Origin: Terrabacter sp. 28
GTDB taxonomy: Bacteria; Actinomycetota; Actinomycetes; Actinomycetales; Dermatophilaceae
Direction of reading: 5' to 3'
Length of the DNA stretch: 64,000 nt
Assembly (NCBI GenBank): GCA_000955875.1
Contig: JYOE01000021.1
Location: 186,001-250,000 of the forward strand
Shown here one piece after another: positions 1-8,165 of this stretch (position 1 is the first letter of the stretch; every line of letters begins with the position of its first letter). The notes below the pieces were generated by a model, which saw only the letters and a list, made by a program, of their open reading frames with translations, was not told the origin of the DNA and did not search any database. A program made the translations under genes and the position numbers.

Positions 1-308
1 GCCCCGGCGATCAGCAAGGCGGTGACGATCGGGCTGGCCTCGCGCAGCACCGCGAGCACGCTCGCGGCGCCGGTGTAGGACTGCGCGCCGAGCTGACGGG
101 TCAGGGTGCCGAGCTGCAGCGCGATGACCGCACCGAACGGGATCGACACGAGCGCGGTCGGCAGGATCGTGACGCTCGCGATGAACCACGCCTGCTGGAT
201 GAACTCCTTGACCTGGAACGGGCGCTTGGGCAGCGCCCGGAACACGTCGAGCGCGAGCGCGAAGAGCGAGCCCGACTGGCGCAGCGCGCCGGTGAGGGGT
301 GCGGCCAC
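1..308 (-). CDS. MlaE/YrbE-type ABC transporter permease (partial, C-terminus off the left edge)
   Basis: Reading leftwards from a GTG at 308-306, the frame stays open to the window edge and gives the first ~102 residues of a membrane protein. The segments PFQVKEFIQQAWFIASV, LPTALVSIPFGAVIAL and LREASPIVTALLIAG are typical of MlaE/YrbE permeases, which with a MlaF-type ATPase and MCE proteins move lipids across the cell envelope. The start lies one base after the stop of the upstream ATPase gene, so the two are co-transcribed and probably translationally coupled. The ASP-x-V-T-A-L-L-I-A-G stretch is near the family's conserved core. Whether this serves a Mce lipid/steroid importer or a house-keeping system depends on MCE genes beyond the window. 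Confidence 0.85.
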   Translation of the reverse strand, partial: MAAPLTGALRQSGSLFALALDVFRALPKRPFQVKEFIQQAWFIASVTILPTALVSIPFGAVIALQLGTLTRQLGAQSYTGAASVLAVLREASPIVTALLIAG

Positions 309-309
309 G

Positions 310-1335
310 TCAGCCCACCTCCCCCGCGAACGCGGGCGAGCCGGCATACGGGCCCGGGCTGGCGGCAGCCGGCGACGGCGACGCGATGGCGCCGGCGGCG
401 ACGGTCGAGGTCTCGAACGACCCGGGCGGCGGGGTGACGCCGTTCTGGCGGCACCACTCACCCGCGGGGCGCGCCGTGCGCCGCACGGAGCCGTCGCTCG
501 TCGGCAGCTGGAGCGCGATCGGCGGCAGGGGCGGCAGCTCCTGGCCGGACTCGGCCGCCAGCTCGTCGGCGTCCTTCTCCTCGGACATGCCGATGGGCCC
601 GACGCGCTGGGCGTTGAGGAACTGGCGCACGACCGGCTCCTCGGAGCTGAGCAGCATCTCGCGCGGGCCGAACATCGCCAGGTGCCGGTGGTAGAGCAGC
701 CCGATGTTGTCGGGCACTGTGCGGGCGGTGTTGATGTCGTGCGTGACGATGAGGAAGGTCGCCTCGATCTGCGCGTTGAGGTCGACGATGAGCTGGTTGA
801 GGTACGCGGTGCGCACCGGGTCGAGGCCCGAGTCGGGCTCGTCGAAGAGGATGATCTCGGGGTCGAGCACCAGGGCCCGGGCGAGGCCCGCGCGCTTGCG
901 CATGCCGCCGGAGATCTCGCCGGGCAGCTTGCCCTCGGCGCCCTGCAGACCGACCAGGTCGATCTTCTCGCCGACGATCCGCTTGATCTCCGCCTCGGTC
1001 TTCTTCGTGTGCTCGCGGAGGGGGAACGCGATGTTGTCGTAGAGGTTCATCGACCCGAAGAGCGCGCCGTCCTGGAAGAGCACTCCGAAGAGCTTGCGCA
1101 CCTCGTAGAGGTCGTGCTCGCGCAGCCGCGTCAGGTCGCGGCCGTTGATGACGATCGAGCCCGTGTCGGGCTTGAGCAGCCCGACGAGCGTCTTGAGGAA
1201 GACGGACTTGCCGGTGCCCGAGGGGCCCAGCATGACCGAGATCTCACCCGCGGGAAGCGTGAGGGTCACGTCCCGCCAGATCGTCTGCGACCCGAAGGTC
1301 TTGGTCAGCCCGGTGACCGCGATCTCCACACCCAT
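310..1335 (-). CDS. MlaF/MceG-type lipid-transport ABC ATPase
   Basis: A 341-residue cytoplasmic ABC ATPase. It has Walker A GPSGTGKS (residues 37-44), signature SGGMRKRAGLARAL, Walker B IILFDEPDSGLDP, and a C-terminal extension of ~90 residues beyond the ATPase core. A long C-terminal tail is a known trait of actinobacterial MceG/Mkl proteins, which energise Mce/YrbE lipid importers. The YrbE-like permease follows one base downstream. In Mycobacterium tuberculosis the homologue mkl lies near the rplJ-rplL region, matching the setting here. The ATG is preceded by GGTGGA, and a TATAGG element lies just upstream of that. The tail after residue ~250 is Pro/Ala-rich, and its codon for Tyr (TAT) sits inside a CGGCATAC motif. 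Substrate cannot be told from this gene alone. Confidence 0.9.
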   Translation of the reverse strand: MGVEIAVTGLTKTFGSQTIWRDVTLTLPAGEISVMLGPSGTGKSVFLKTLVGLLKPDTGSIVINGRDLTRLREHDLYEVRKLFGVLFQDGALFGSMNLYDNIAFPLREHTKKTEAEIKRIVGEKIDLVGLQGAEGKLPGEISGGMRKRAGLARALVLDPEIILFDEPDSGLDPVRTAYLNQLIVDLNAQIEATFLIVTHDINTARTVPDNIGLLYHRHLAMFGPREMLLSSEEPVVRQFLNAQRVGPIGMSEEKDADELAAESGQELPPLPPIALQLPTSDGSVRRTARPAGEWCRQNGVTPPPGSFETSTVAAGAIASPSPAAASPGPYAGSPAFAGEVG

Positions 1336-1482
1336 GTGGCATCCACCTATATCTCTCTTGCCGTCTCGACTCGGCTACGGGGGAAACGAGGGGGGCGGGC
1401 GGAAGTTACGCGCGAGTTCGGTTTGCCCCTGCGGCGCGTCGGCGGTGGTTACCCTGTGTGCACCGTCACGGAGGAGGGGTGC

Positions 1483-1953
1483 ATGCGAGCGGAGCTGCGC
1501 GAGTCGCAGGTGGGTCCCGGCGCCGTGCTCGAGGTCGAGGGCACGCGCCACCGCGTCGTCGGCAGCCTGCGCTTCGACCTCGACGGCATCGTCTGGGGCG
1601 AGCACTGCATCACCGCGTCCGGGCCCCGCGAGTGGGTGTCTCTGCGACCGCGCGGTGCCACCTCGATCATCCACTGGCGCCTGCGTGGCGACCTCTTCGG
1701 CGACCCCGACCTCGCCGGGATGACGCTCGACGGCCGCGACTGGACCCTCCTCGAGTCCGGCTCGCTGACCTACACCGCCGAGGGCGACACCGGCACCGGC
1801 ACACGCGGGACGTGCGACTTCGTCGAGTTCACCCACGGCGACGACCTGCTGCTCGTCTTCGAGAGCTTCGACGGCTCGGTCTGGGAGATCAGCCTCGGCC
1901 GGCTCGTCGACCCCGCACAGGTGCGCGGCTACCACGAGGCCGCCCGCGCCTGA
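1483..1953 (+). CDS. DUF4178 domain protein
   Basis: A 156-residue soluble protein. The run VGSLRFDLDGIVWGEHCI followed by EWVSLRPRGATSIIHW is typical of the DUF4178 family; its function is not known. It has no signal peptide or membrane segment. The ATG at 1483 follows a strong GGAGGAGGGG Shine-Dalgarno at 1470-1479, so I prefer it to the GTG 27 bases upstream. A TACCCT hexamer at 1451-1456 could be the -10 element. The gene ends two bases before the stop of the converging gene at 1956-2963. Family members often accompany polyamine or membrane-protein genes, but nothing here supports such a link. Confidence 0.7.
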   Translation: MRAELRESQVGPGAVLEVEGTRHRVVGSLRFDLDGIVWGEHCITASGPREWVSLRPRGATSIIHWRLRGDLFGDPDLAGMTLDGRDWTLLESGSLTYTAEGDTGTGTRGTCDFVEFTHGDDLLLVFESFDGSVWEISLGRLVDPAQVRGYHEAARA

Positions 1954-1955
1954 CG

Positions 1956-2963
1956 TCAGCGGGTGGCGGTCACCTCGTGGCTCACCGTGTCGCCCTCGAC
2001 GCGCACCGTGAACGCCGCGACGCCCGGCCCACCCGTGCCGCCCTGGTGGCCCAGGCGCGCCAGCACGTCGGCCAACCGGGTGAAGGTGTCGGGAGTGGGC
2101 ACCGGGGCCTGGCCGTCCGCGTTGCCGGACAGGCCGGTCAGGCGGTGGTCGGCGTCGAGCGTCAGGGCTGCGGTCAGGCGCTGCACGGACGTGCCGCGCT
2201 GGGCCTCGATGCCCTGGCGGAGCACGGCCCCGACCTCGTCGAGCACGGCGCCGACGCCCCTGTCGTCGCTCGCATCCGTCGCCGTATGCCGTGTGGCGGC
2301 GTCGCCGGGCCGGGTGGAGTGTCCTTCGCTGAGGAAACCGACGGCCGCGAACTCGATCTTGCCGAAGTCGACCTCGGCGTCGCGCGCGAGCGAGTTGTCG
2401 ATGACGTACGCAAGGTTGACCGCGAGGTCCTTCATGCCCGGGTGCAGCTGCTGCCCGACGAAGCGGGCGCAGAGCAGCATCGCGTGGACCCGCACCATGG
2501 GCCGGCCCTTGCGGTCCTCGACCCGCTGCTCCGGCTCGACCCGTCCTACGTCGAAGCCGTCGCCCGGGTAGAAGTGCACGGGCCTCTCGAGCACGAAGAG
2601 GGAGTAGTCGGGTCGGTCGGAGCCGGGCATGAGCCGGTAGAGCTCGCCGTTGAGGGGCAGCTGCCACTCGAGCTCGGGCGGGGCCGTGTCGAAGTGGGTG
2701 ACGCTCACCAGCGGGCCGTAGCGGCCGGCCGCCGTGGAGGACCGGTCGGGTGCCGGTGCCGGCACGGGGTCGGGCGTCGGAGCGGCCCCGGCCCCGGCCC
2801 TGGCCCTGGCGCTGGCGGCCGGGCCGTCAGGCACGGGATGGGGCGCGAGGGCAACGGGCGGACCCGACTGGCCGGCAGCGGACTCGGGGTGCTCCCGCGG
2901 CGCAGCCGGCGCGGACGCCGAGGTGTCATCGCCAGACCTGAACGTGCGCGACAGCCATCCCAT
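1956..2963 (-). CDS. conserved actinobacterial hypothetical protein
   Basis: A 335-residue protein of unknown function. Residues 1-80 are a disordered Ala/Pro/Gly-rich stretch after a short positive start (MGWLSRTFRSGDD). From about residue 85 there is a folded-looking region containing LEWQLPLNGELYRLMPGSD, HFYPGDGFDVGRVEPEQR and an Asp/Glu-rich middle. The C-terminal third reads like a short alpha-helical region followed by a small beta domain. I do not recognise a named domain. The frame is convincing because it stays open and keeps GC at third positions for 1 kb, whereas the antisense frames are Arg/Ser/Pro-rich. It converges tail to tail with the DUF4178 gene with a two-base gap. Confidence 0.65.
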   Translation of the reverse strand: MGWLSRTFRSGDDTSASAPAAPREHPESAAGQSGPPVALAPHPVPDGPAASARARAGAGAAPTPDPVPAPAPDRSSTAAGRYGPLVSVTHFDTAPPELEWQLPLNGELYRLMPGSDRPDYSLFVLERPVHFYPGDGFDVGRVEPEQRVEDRKGRPMVRVHAMLLCARFVGQQLHPGMKDLAVNLAYVIDNSLARDAEVDFGKIEFAAVGFLSEGHSTRPGDAATRHTATDASDDRGVGAVLDEVGAVLRQGIEAQRGTSVQRLTAALTLDADHRLTGLSGNADGQAPVPTPDTFTRLADVLARLGHQGGTGGPGVAAFTVRVEGDTVSHEVTATR

Positions 2964-3167
2964 GCGGGCAAACCTACCCGGCAGGGCAGCCGAATCCTGC
3001 GGGCGTCGGTGCGGCGCATCCGGGGTGTCGATGCGTCAAGGTGGCGAGGGGCCGGTCGTGCCTGACCTGCCGCTGGTGGAGGACGGGGCCTGCGCGCGCC
3101 TCCGGGTGCGCATGGCCGGCCCGATCCACTGCGGCCCGGGCGGCCCGCTCGTGGTTACGGTGGGTGG

Positions 3168-4559
3168 GTGACGACAGTGAGCAAGGACGCTCCCGACCTG
3201 CCCGCCCTCGACGACCTCGCCGCGACGCTGGCTCCGGGCGCGCTGCTGACCGAGCCCGACAGCACCGCCGCCTACCGCTTCGACTACACGGCCGACGCCG
3301 GGGCAGGCACACCGCTCGCGGTGGTGCGGGCCACATCGGCGGCGGACGTGCAGGCGACGGTGCGCTGGGCCGGCGCACACGGCATACCCGTGGTGCCCCG
3401 CGGCGCGGGCAGCGGCCTGTCGGGTGGCGCCAACGCCGTCGACGGCTGCATCGTGCTGAGCCTCGAGCGGATGCGCGCCGTCGAGATCGACCCGACGACG
3501 CGGACGGCCGTCGTCGAGCCGGGGGCCCTCAACGCCGAGGTCAAGCGGGCTGCGGCGCAGCACGGCCTGTGGTACCCGCCCGACCCGTCCTCCTTCGAGA
3601 TCTGCTCGATCGGCGGCAACGTCGCGACGAACGCGGGTGGCCTGTGCTGCGTGAAGTACGGCGTCACCACCGACTACGTGCTCGGTCTGGACGTCGTGCT
3701 CGCTGACGGAACGCTCGTGCGGCTGGGCGGCCAGCGGGTCAAGGACAGCGCCGGCCTCTCGCTCGTCAAGCTCTTCGTGGGGAGCGAGGGCACCCTGGGC
3801 GTCGTGACCCGCGCGACCCTGCGGCTCGTCCCCGCGCAGGCACCACCCGCCACGCTCGTCGCCACCTTCGACGACGTCGAGGCGGCCGCACGCGTCGTCG
3901 TCGCCATCGGCGCCAGCATGCGGGCCTCGATGATGGAGCTCATGGACCAGGCCTCGATCAACGCCGTCGAGGACCACCGCAGCATGGGCCTCGACCGCAG
4001 CGCCGGTGCGATGCTGCTCGCGCAGTCCGATGCGCCGGGTGCGGCGCGCGGTGAGGAGATCGCCGAGATGGAGCGCATCTGCTCCGCCGGCGGCGCCCGC
4101 GAGTGCTTCACCACGACCGACGCCGACGAGGGCGAGATGTTCGTCGCCGCACGCCGGTCGGCGATCGTCGCCATCGAGCGGCGCGGCGCCATCATGCTCG
4201 AGGACGTCGGCGTGCCCGTGCCCCGGCTGCCCGAGCTGCTCACCGGCATCGCGGCGATCGCAAGACGGCGCGAGGTCGAGATCCCGGTCGTCGCCCACGC
4301 CGGCGACGGCAACACGCACCCGATCGTCGTGCACCCGCCGGGCGACCCCGACGCCAAGGATCGGGCGGCCCTGGCCTTCTCCCAGGTGATGAGCCTCGCG
4401 ATCAGCCTCGGCGGCACGATCACCGGCGAGCACGGGGTCGGCCGCCTCAAGCGCGCGGCCCTGCCCGAGCAGCTCGGCCCTGACGTCATGGCCCTCACCC
4501 ACCGCATCAAGAACGCCCTCGACCCGCAGGGCATCCTCAACCCCGGAGCCGCATTCTGA
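3168..4559 (+). CDS. FAD-linked (S)-2-hydroxy-acid/glycolate oxidase, GlcD-like
   Basis: A 463-residue flavoenzyme of the FAD-binding type 4 (VAO) family. PRGAGSGLSGGANA, the FEICSIGGNVATNAGG segment and the YGVTTDYVLGLDVVLADG stretch form the FAD-binding half. VVAHAGDGNTHP and GTITGEHGVGRLKR are the hallmark motifs of the C-terminal cap and active site of GlcD and D-lactate dehydrogenases. The likely reaction is glycolate to glyoxylate (or D-lactate to pyruvate). No separate GlcE/GlcF genes follow, so it may be a stand-alone enzyme. Its stop shares a base with the ATG of the next gene, an aminotransferase that would consume glyoxylate, which favours glycolate as substrate. The start is GTG at 3168. 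Confidence 0.85.
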   Translation: MTTVSKDAPDLPALDDLAATLAPGALLTEPDSTAAYRFDYTADAGAGTPLAVVRATSAADVQATVRWAGAHGIPVVPRGAGSGLSGGANAVDGCIVLSLERMRAVEIDPTTRTAVVEPGALNAEVKRAAAQHGLWYPPDPSSFEICSIGGNVATNAGGLCCVKYGVTTDYVLGLDVVLADGTLVRLGGQRVKDSAGLSLVKLFVGSEGTLGVVTRATLRLVPAQAPPATLVATFDDVEAAARVVVAIGASMRASMMELMDQASINAVEDHRSMGLDRSAGAMLLAQSDAPGAARGEEIAEMERICSAGGARECFTTTDADEGEMFVAARRSAIVAIERRGAIMLEDVGVPVPRLPELLTGIAAIARRREVEIPVVAHAGDGNTHPIVVHPPGDPDAKDRAALAFSQVMSLAISLGGTITGEHGVGRLKRAALPEQLGPDVMALTHRIKNALDPQGILNPGAAF

Positions 4560-5686
4560 TGACGACCACGCCCCCCACAACCTCGCCCCGCCCCGTCGCC
4601 GAGCGCCACCTCTTCGGGCCGGGCCCCTGCAACCCCTACCCCGAGGCCACCCTCGCGCTCGCGGCGCCCCTGCTCGGCCACCTCGACCCCGACTTCCTCG
4701 CGGTGATGGACGAGACGTGCGACCTGCTCAGGTACGTCTGGGGCACCGACAACCGTCGTACGCTCCCGCTCTCGGCCACGGGCTCGGCCGGCATGGAGGC
4801 CGCCTTCGTCAACACCGTCTCCCCCGGCGACGTCGTCGTCGTCGCCGTCAACGGGCTCTTCGGTGAGCGCATGGTCGACGTGGCCGGTCGGCACGGCGCC
4901 GAGGTCGTCCGGGTCGACCACGCGTGGGGTACCCCCGTCGACGCCGAGCGCGTCGCCGCCGCCCACCCGTCGCCGAAGATCATCGCCGCCGTGCACGCCG
5001 AGACCTCGACCGGCGTCCGCTCCGACATCGCCGCGCTCGCCGCGGTCAAGGGCGACGCCCTGCTCCTCGTCGACGCCGTGACGAGCATCGGCGGCATCGA
5101 GCTGCGCGCTGACGACTGGGGCGTCGACATCGGCTACGCCGGCACCCAGAAGTGCCTCGGCGTCGCCCCCGGCCTCGCCCCCTTCACGATCAGCGACCGC
5201 GCGTTCGAGCGCCGCGTCGAGAAGCCGTCGTCGTGGTACCTCGACCTCGGGCTGCTCGGCGGCTACGTCGGAGAGGCCTCCGGCGCGGGCAAGCGCACCT
5301 ACCACCACACCGCCCCGACGGCGATGGTCGCGAGCCTGCACGCCGGGCTGCGCCGCATCGCCGACGAGGGGCTCGAGAAGGTGTGGGACCGTCACGCCGA
5401 GGCCGGCCGTCTCCTGCAGGACGGTCTCGAGGAGATGGGTCTCGAGCTGTTCGCGCAGGAGGGCTCACGCCTGCCGGAGCTGACGACGGTTCGGGTGCCC
5501 GACGGGGTCGACTCGGCGGCCGTTCGCGGCTACCTGCTCGAGCGGCACAACCTCGAGATCGGAGCCGGCGTCGGCGAGTTCGCCTCCACGGTCTGGCGCA
5601 TCGGTCTCATGGGCCACAACGCCCGCCCCGACCGTGTCGCCCTCGTGCTGGCAGCGCTCGAGGATGCCCTGGCCCACACGCACTGA
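4559..5686 (+). CDS. class V PLP-dependent alanine-glyoxylate (or serine-glyoxylate) aminotransferase
   Basis: A 375-residue class V aminotransferase. The GPGPCNPYPEA start, LSATGSAGMEAAF, the VDAVTSIGGIELRADDW segment and AGTQKCLGVAPG, with Lys198 as the PLP Schiff-base residue, match the alanine/serine-glyoxylate aminotransferase family. The enzyme would convert glyoxylate plus an amino donor to glycine. It starts with an ATG that overlaps the stop of the GlcD-like gene by one base, so the two products probably act in sequence (glycolate to glyoxylate to glycine), a photorespiration-like salvage route. The amino donor cannot be read from the sequence. A strong hairpin follows the stop. Confidence 0.88.
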   Translation: MTTTPPTTSPRPVAERHLFGPGPCNPYPEATLALAAPLLGHLDPDFLAVMDETCDLLRYVWGTDNRRTLPLSATGSAGMEAAFVNTVSPGDVVVVAVNGLFGERMVDVAGRHGAEVVRVDHAWGTPVDAERVAAAHPSPKIIAAVHAETSTGVRSDIAALAAVKGDALLLVDAVTSIGGIELRADDWGVDIGYAGTQKCLGVAPGLAPFTISDRAFERRVEKPSSWYLDLGLLGGYVGEASGAGKRTYHHTAPTAMVASLHAGLRRIADEGLEKVWDRHAEAGRLLQDGLEEMGLELFAQEGSRLPELTTVRVPDGVDSAAVRGYLLERHNLEIGAGVGEFASTVWRIGLMGHNARPDRVALVLAALEDALAHTH

Positions 5687-5708
5687 CGCGCGGCGTCTGC
5701 ACACGGTT

Positions 5709-5748
5709 CGAGGTGATCCGCGACGGCACACGGTCGCGGACCACCTCG
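5709..5748. terminator. hairpin between convergent genes, likely bidirectional terminator
   Basis: A 16-base arm at 5709-5724 and its near-perfect complement at 5733-5748 (one mismatch) enclose an 8-base loop. It lies between the aminotransferase gene and the converging lectin gene. There is no clear T run, which is common in GC-rich Actinobacteria. Confidence 0.7.
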
Positions 5749-5768
5749 ACCCGGGGCGGTGGCCCGGC

Positions 5769-6590
5769 TCAGGCGACGCCTGACCACCACACGGTCGCCA
5801 GCGACGGGTAGAACTGCTCGATCCAGAACGGTCCGGCGTTCAGGACCGAGTAGCTCGAGCCGGTCTTGCCGCTGCTCCACAGCACGCGGCCGTCGGGGGC
5901 GACGACGATCAGCTGGGCCCGGGTGGTCACGGCCGCGTGCGAGCCGGCCACACCGGTGCGCGTCTGCCAGCGCACCGTCGACCCGACGCGGTAGACGAGG
6001 TTGCCGTTGGTCTGCATGCTGAGCGTGCGCACCGGCTCGCCCTGCTGGTCGCCCCAGGCGTTCACGAGCCGCGAGTTGCTGCGCAGGATGGAGTTCGCCG
6101 GCAGCAGCGTGCTGCCCGAACCGCTCTGCCAGACCACCTTGCCGGCGGAGGTCGTCATGACGAGGTTGCCGCCGCTCGTCAGCGCGAGGGTGGTCGCACC
6201 CTTGTTCGCGGTGTTCGAGTGCCACAGCAGCGCACCGTTCGAGTGGCGCAGCGCGAGGTCCCCGTTGCAGTGGAAGGCGAGCAGCGTCGCGTCCGTGTTC
6301 GACTGGTAGCGGCCGGTGGGGTCGTCGCGGAACCACGTCCCGGTCGTGGTGTAGTCGCGGCCGCGGGAGCCGCTCATCCAGGCCGTCTCCTCGATCTCGA
6401 CGAAGTCCGGGCTGACCTGCAGCGTGAACCGACCGTTGGCGAGCCGGTCGGAGGCGGTGCCCGCCTTGAGGTGGGTGCACGCCTTGAGGATCGGGCCCGG
6501 GGCGGCTTGGGCGGTGGTGGTGATCGGGCCGAGGATCGCCCCGGCGGCAAGGGTCAGAGCCGTCGTGGTGACAGCCAGCAGTCGGCGCAT
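5769..6590 (-). CDS. secreted bulb-type (B-) lectin domain protein
   Basis: A 273-residue exported protein. The ATG at 6590 follows an AGGGAGA ribosome site and gives a signal peptide (MRRLLAVTTTALTLAAGA, cleavage near AQAAP). The mature part carries repeated beta-strand units such as LLAFHCNGDLALRHSNGALLWHSNT, LALTSGGNLVMTTSAGKVVWQSG and LSMQTNGNLVYRVGSTVRWQT. Their spaced N-G-x-L/V and W-x-S/T residues mark the bulb-type mannose-binding lectin fold, here about three units. The segment around FHCNGDLAL departs most from the usual QxDxNxVxY sugar site, while SGGNLVM and TNGNLVY keep the N-x-V core, so sugar binding is likely but not certain. In Actinobacteria such proteins are often antimicrobial or surface lectins; the role here is unknown. 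Confidence 0.82.
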   Translation of the reverse strand: MRRLLAVTTTALTLAAGAILGPITTTAQAAPGPILKACTHLKAGTASDRLANGRFTLQVSPDFVEIEETAWMSGSRGRDYTTTGTWFRDDPTGRYQSNTDATLLAFHCNGDLALRHSNGALLWHSNTANKGATTLALTSGGNLVMTTSAGKVVWQSGSGSTLLPANSILRSNSRLVNAWGDQQGEPVRTLSMQTNGNLVYRVGSTVRWQTRTGVAGSHAAVTTRAQLIVVAPDGRVLWSSGKTGSSYSVLNAGPFWIEQFYPSLATVWWSGVA

Positions 6591-6703
6591 GATGTGCGGT
6601 TGTCTCCCTGTATTCGATGTGAGTCGCGAGAACCCTACGGGCACGGAACCGCGCACGACGCCGGAACGCTCGGTGACGTCGGGAGGAGACTTCCTGAGAG
6701 ACG

Positions 6704-6743
6704 GCGAAGGCGGGCCCGACCTGCTGGTCGGACCCGCCTTCGC
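6704..6743 (-). terminator. rho-independent terminator of the rplJ-rplL operon
   Basis: The arms at 6704-6720 and 6727-6743 pair over 17 bases with one C-A mismatch and a 6-base loop, 34 bases beyond the rplL stop. Position and strength fit the end of the ribosomal operon; the lectin promoter must lie between this hairpin and 6590. Confidence 0.8.
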
Positions 6744-6777
6744 GGTGATGCTGGAGCCCCGGGCTAGCCGGGACGGC

Positions 6778-7164
6778 TCACTTGAGCTCGACGGTGGCGC
6801 CGGCGCCCTCGAGCTGCTCCTTGGCCTTCTCGGCCGCAGCCTTGTCGACACCCTCGAGAACGGGCTTGGGGGCGCCGTCGACGAGGTCCTTGGCCTCCTT
6901 GAGGCCGAGGCTCGTGAGCGCGCGGACCTCCTTGATGACCTGGATCTTCTTGTCGCCGGCGGCGGTGAGAACGACGTCGAACGAGTCCTTCTCCTCCTCC
7001 TCGACGGCGGCAGCGCCGCCACCGGCAGCCGCGGGGGCGGCGGCAACGGGGGCAGCAGCGGTGACCTCGAAGGTCTCCTCGAACTGCTTCACGAACTCGG
7101 AGAGCTCGATGAGGGTCATCTCCTTGAAAGCGTCAAGGAGCTCGTCGGTGCTGAGCTTCGCCAT
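6778..7164 (-). CDS. rplL: 50S ribosomal protein L7/L12
   Basis: A 128-residue acidic protein with the standard L7/L12 layout. The N-terminal dimerisation helices (LSTDELLDAFKEMTLIELSEFV) are followed by an Ala/Gly hinge (about residues 35-52), then the C-terminal factor-binding domain beginning DSFDVVLTAAGDKKIQVIKEVR and ending in VELK. It forms the L12 stalk on L10 and recruits translational GTPases. It sits 69 bases downstream of rplJ, the usual order, with a strong terminator after it. rpoB, the normal next gene, is not in this window on this side, so the operon appears to end here. Confidence 0.98.
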   Translation of the reverse strand: MAKLSTDELLDAFKEMTLIELSEFVKQFEETFEVTAAAPVAAAPAAAGGGAAAVEEEEKDSFDVVLTAAGDKKIQVIKEVRALTSLGLKEAKDLVDGAPKPVLEGVDKAAAEKAKEQLEGAGATVELK

Positions 7165-7233
7165 GGTGGCTTCCTTCCTAGATATTGCCGTGAGTGGCGT
7201 GTTGTTGAATCGAGCTGGTGCGCAGGTGCGCGA

Positions 7234-7848
7234 TCAGCTCTCGTCGCCACCCTCGGCGACGTCGGTGGTTGCCTCGGCGGCCGGAGCCTCCGTGGCGGGA
7301 GCCTCGTCGGCGGCAGCCGGCGTGGCGGGACCCTGCGCCTCGACCTTCTGGCGCAGGGCGTCGACCACGCGGGCCGTCTGCGACAGAGGAGCGACGAAGA
7401 GGTAGGCGGCCTTGTTGAGGGAGCCCTTCATGGCACCCGCAAGCTTGGCCAGCAGAACCTCGCGGGACTCGAGGTCCGCGAGCTTCGTGATCTCCTCGGG
7501 GGACAAGGCCTTGCCGTCGAGGACGCCGGCCTTGATCACGAGGAGGGGGTGTGCCTTGGCGAAGTCACGCAGACCCTTGGCCGCCTCGACCGGGTCACCG
7601 GTGACGAAGGCGATGGCCGACGGGCCCTGGAGGTGGCCGTCGAAGGCCGAGATCCCGGCCTCCTTCGCGGCGAGCTCCGTGAGCGTGTTCTTGACCACGG
7701 CGTAGGTGGCGTGCTCTCGGATCGAGTTGCGCAGCTCGGAGAGCTGCTTCACGGTCAGGCCGCGGTACTCGGTGAGAACGGCCGCACCGGACTCACGGAA
7801 CTTGTCCGCGATCTCGGCAATGGCTGCGCTCTTCTCGGCGTTCGCCAT
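7234..7848 (-). CDS. rplJ: 50S ribosomal protein L10
   Basis: A 204-residue protein starting MANAEKSAAIAEIADKFRES, with the conserved LTEYRGLTVKQLSELR, the YAVVKNTL segment and GPSAIAFVTGDPVEAAK that anchor L10 on 23S rRNA. The region after residue ~130 binds L12 dimers. The ATG at 7848 is preceded by a GGAGG ribosome site; longer in-frame extensions upstream run through the leader RNA and are not coding. The last ~35 residues are an Ala/Glu/Pro-rich tail typical of actinobacterial L10. Expression is probably controlled by the upstream L10 leader, where the L10-L12 complex binds its own mRNA. Confidence 0.97.
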   Translation of the reverse strand: MANAEKSAAIAEIADKFRESGAAVLTEYRGLTVKQLSELRNSIREHATYAVVKNTLTELAAKEAGISAFDGHLQGPSAIAFVTGDPVEAAKGLRDFAKAHPLLVIKAGVLDGKALSPEEITKLADLESREVLLAKLAGAMKGSLNKAAYLFVAPLSQTARVVDALRQKVEAQGPATPAAADEAPATEAPAAEATTDVAEGGDES

Positions 7849-7909
7849 CTGGGCCTCCTTCCCTTGCGTGGTGACGCCGGCGAAGGGGCCCGGAGGGCCT
7901 GCACGAGAA

Positions 7910-7937
7910 GAGCCCCGGCGCAGGGCGCTCGGGGCTC
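7910..7937 (-). terminator. GC hairpin in the rplJ leader, possible attenuator
   Basis: GAGCCCCG and CGGGGCTC pair (8 bp; 7910-7917 with 7930-7937). On the rplJ-coding strand the hairpin is followed by TTCTC. It lies between the L10-leader core and the rplJ ribosome site, the position expected of an attenuation hairpin, but the T run is weak. Confidence 0.45.
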
Positions 7938-7969
7938 GAAGCGGCATACTCGACGTATGCCGTGAGGCT

Positions 7970-8055
7970 GAGTGTCCTGCGCTGGCTGCCCGCATCGTGC
8001 GGGACCTTCGAGAGATCGTGGTTGCCCACGCCCTCCAACCGGCGGTCATTGGTCG
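7970..8055 (-). ncRNA. L10 leader (ribosomal-protein leader RNA)
   Basis: On the minus strand this stretch carries the elements I know from the L10 leader of Actinobacteria: GACCGCCGGTTGGAGG, then TCGAAGGTCCCGC, a GCACGATGCGG stem and the closing GCCAGCGCAGG. In this family the leader folds into a kink-turn structure that binds the L10(L12)n complex and represses rplJ-rplL translation. It begins ~120 bases upstream of the rplJ start, as expected. Boundaries are approximate; no covariance search was possible. Confidence 0.75.
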
Positions 8056-8165
8056 TGGACCAGAGTACGGGCAGTCCCCCGTCCCGACCAAATCGGGGCC
8101 GCACGTGCTCGGGCGCCCGCGCGTCACGGGTGCGCTCCTCGCAATACGCGGGTAGGTGACCTAGC

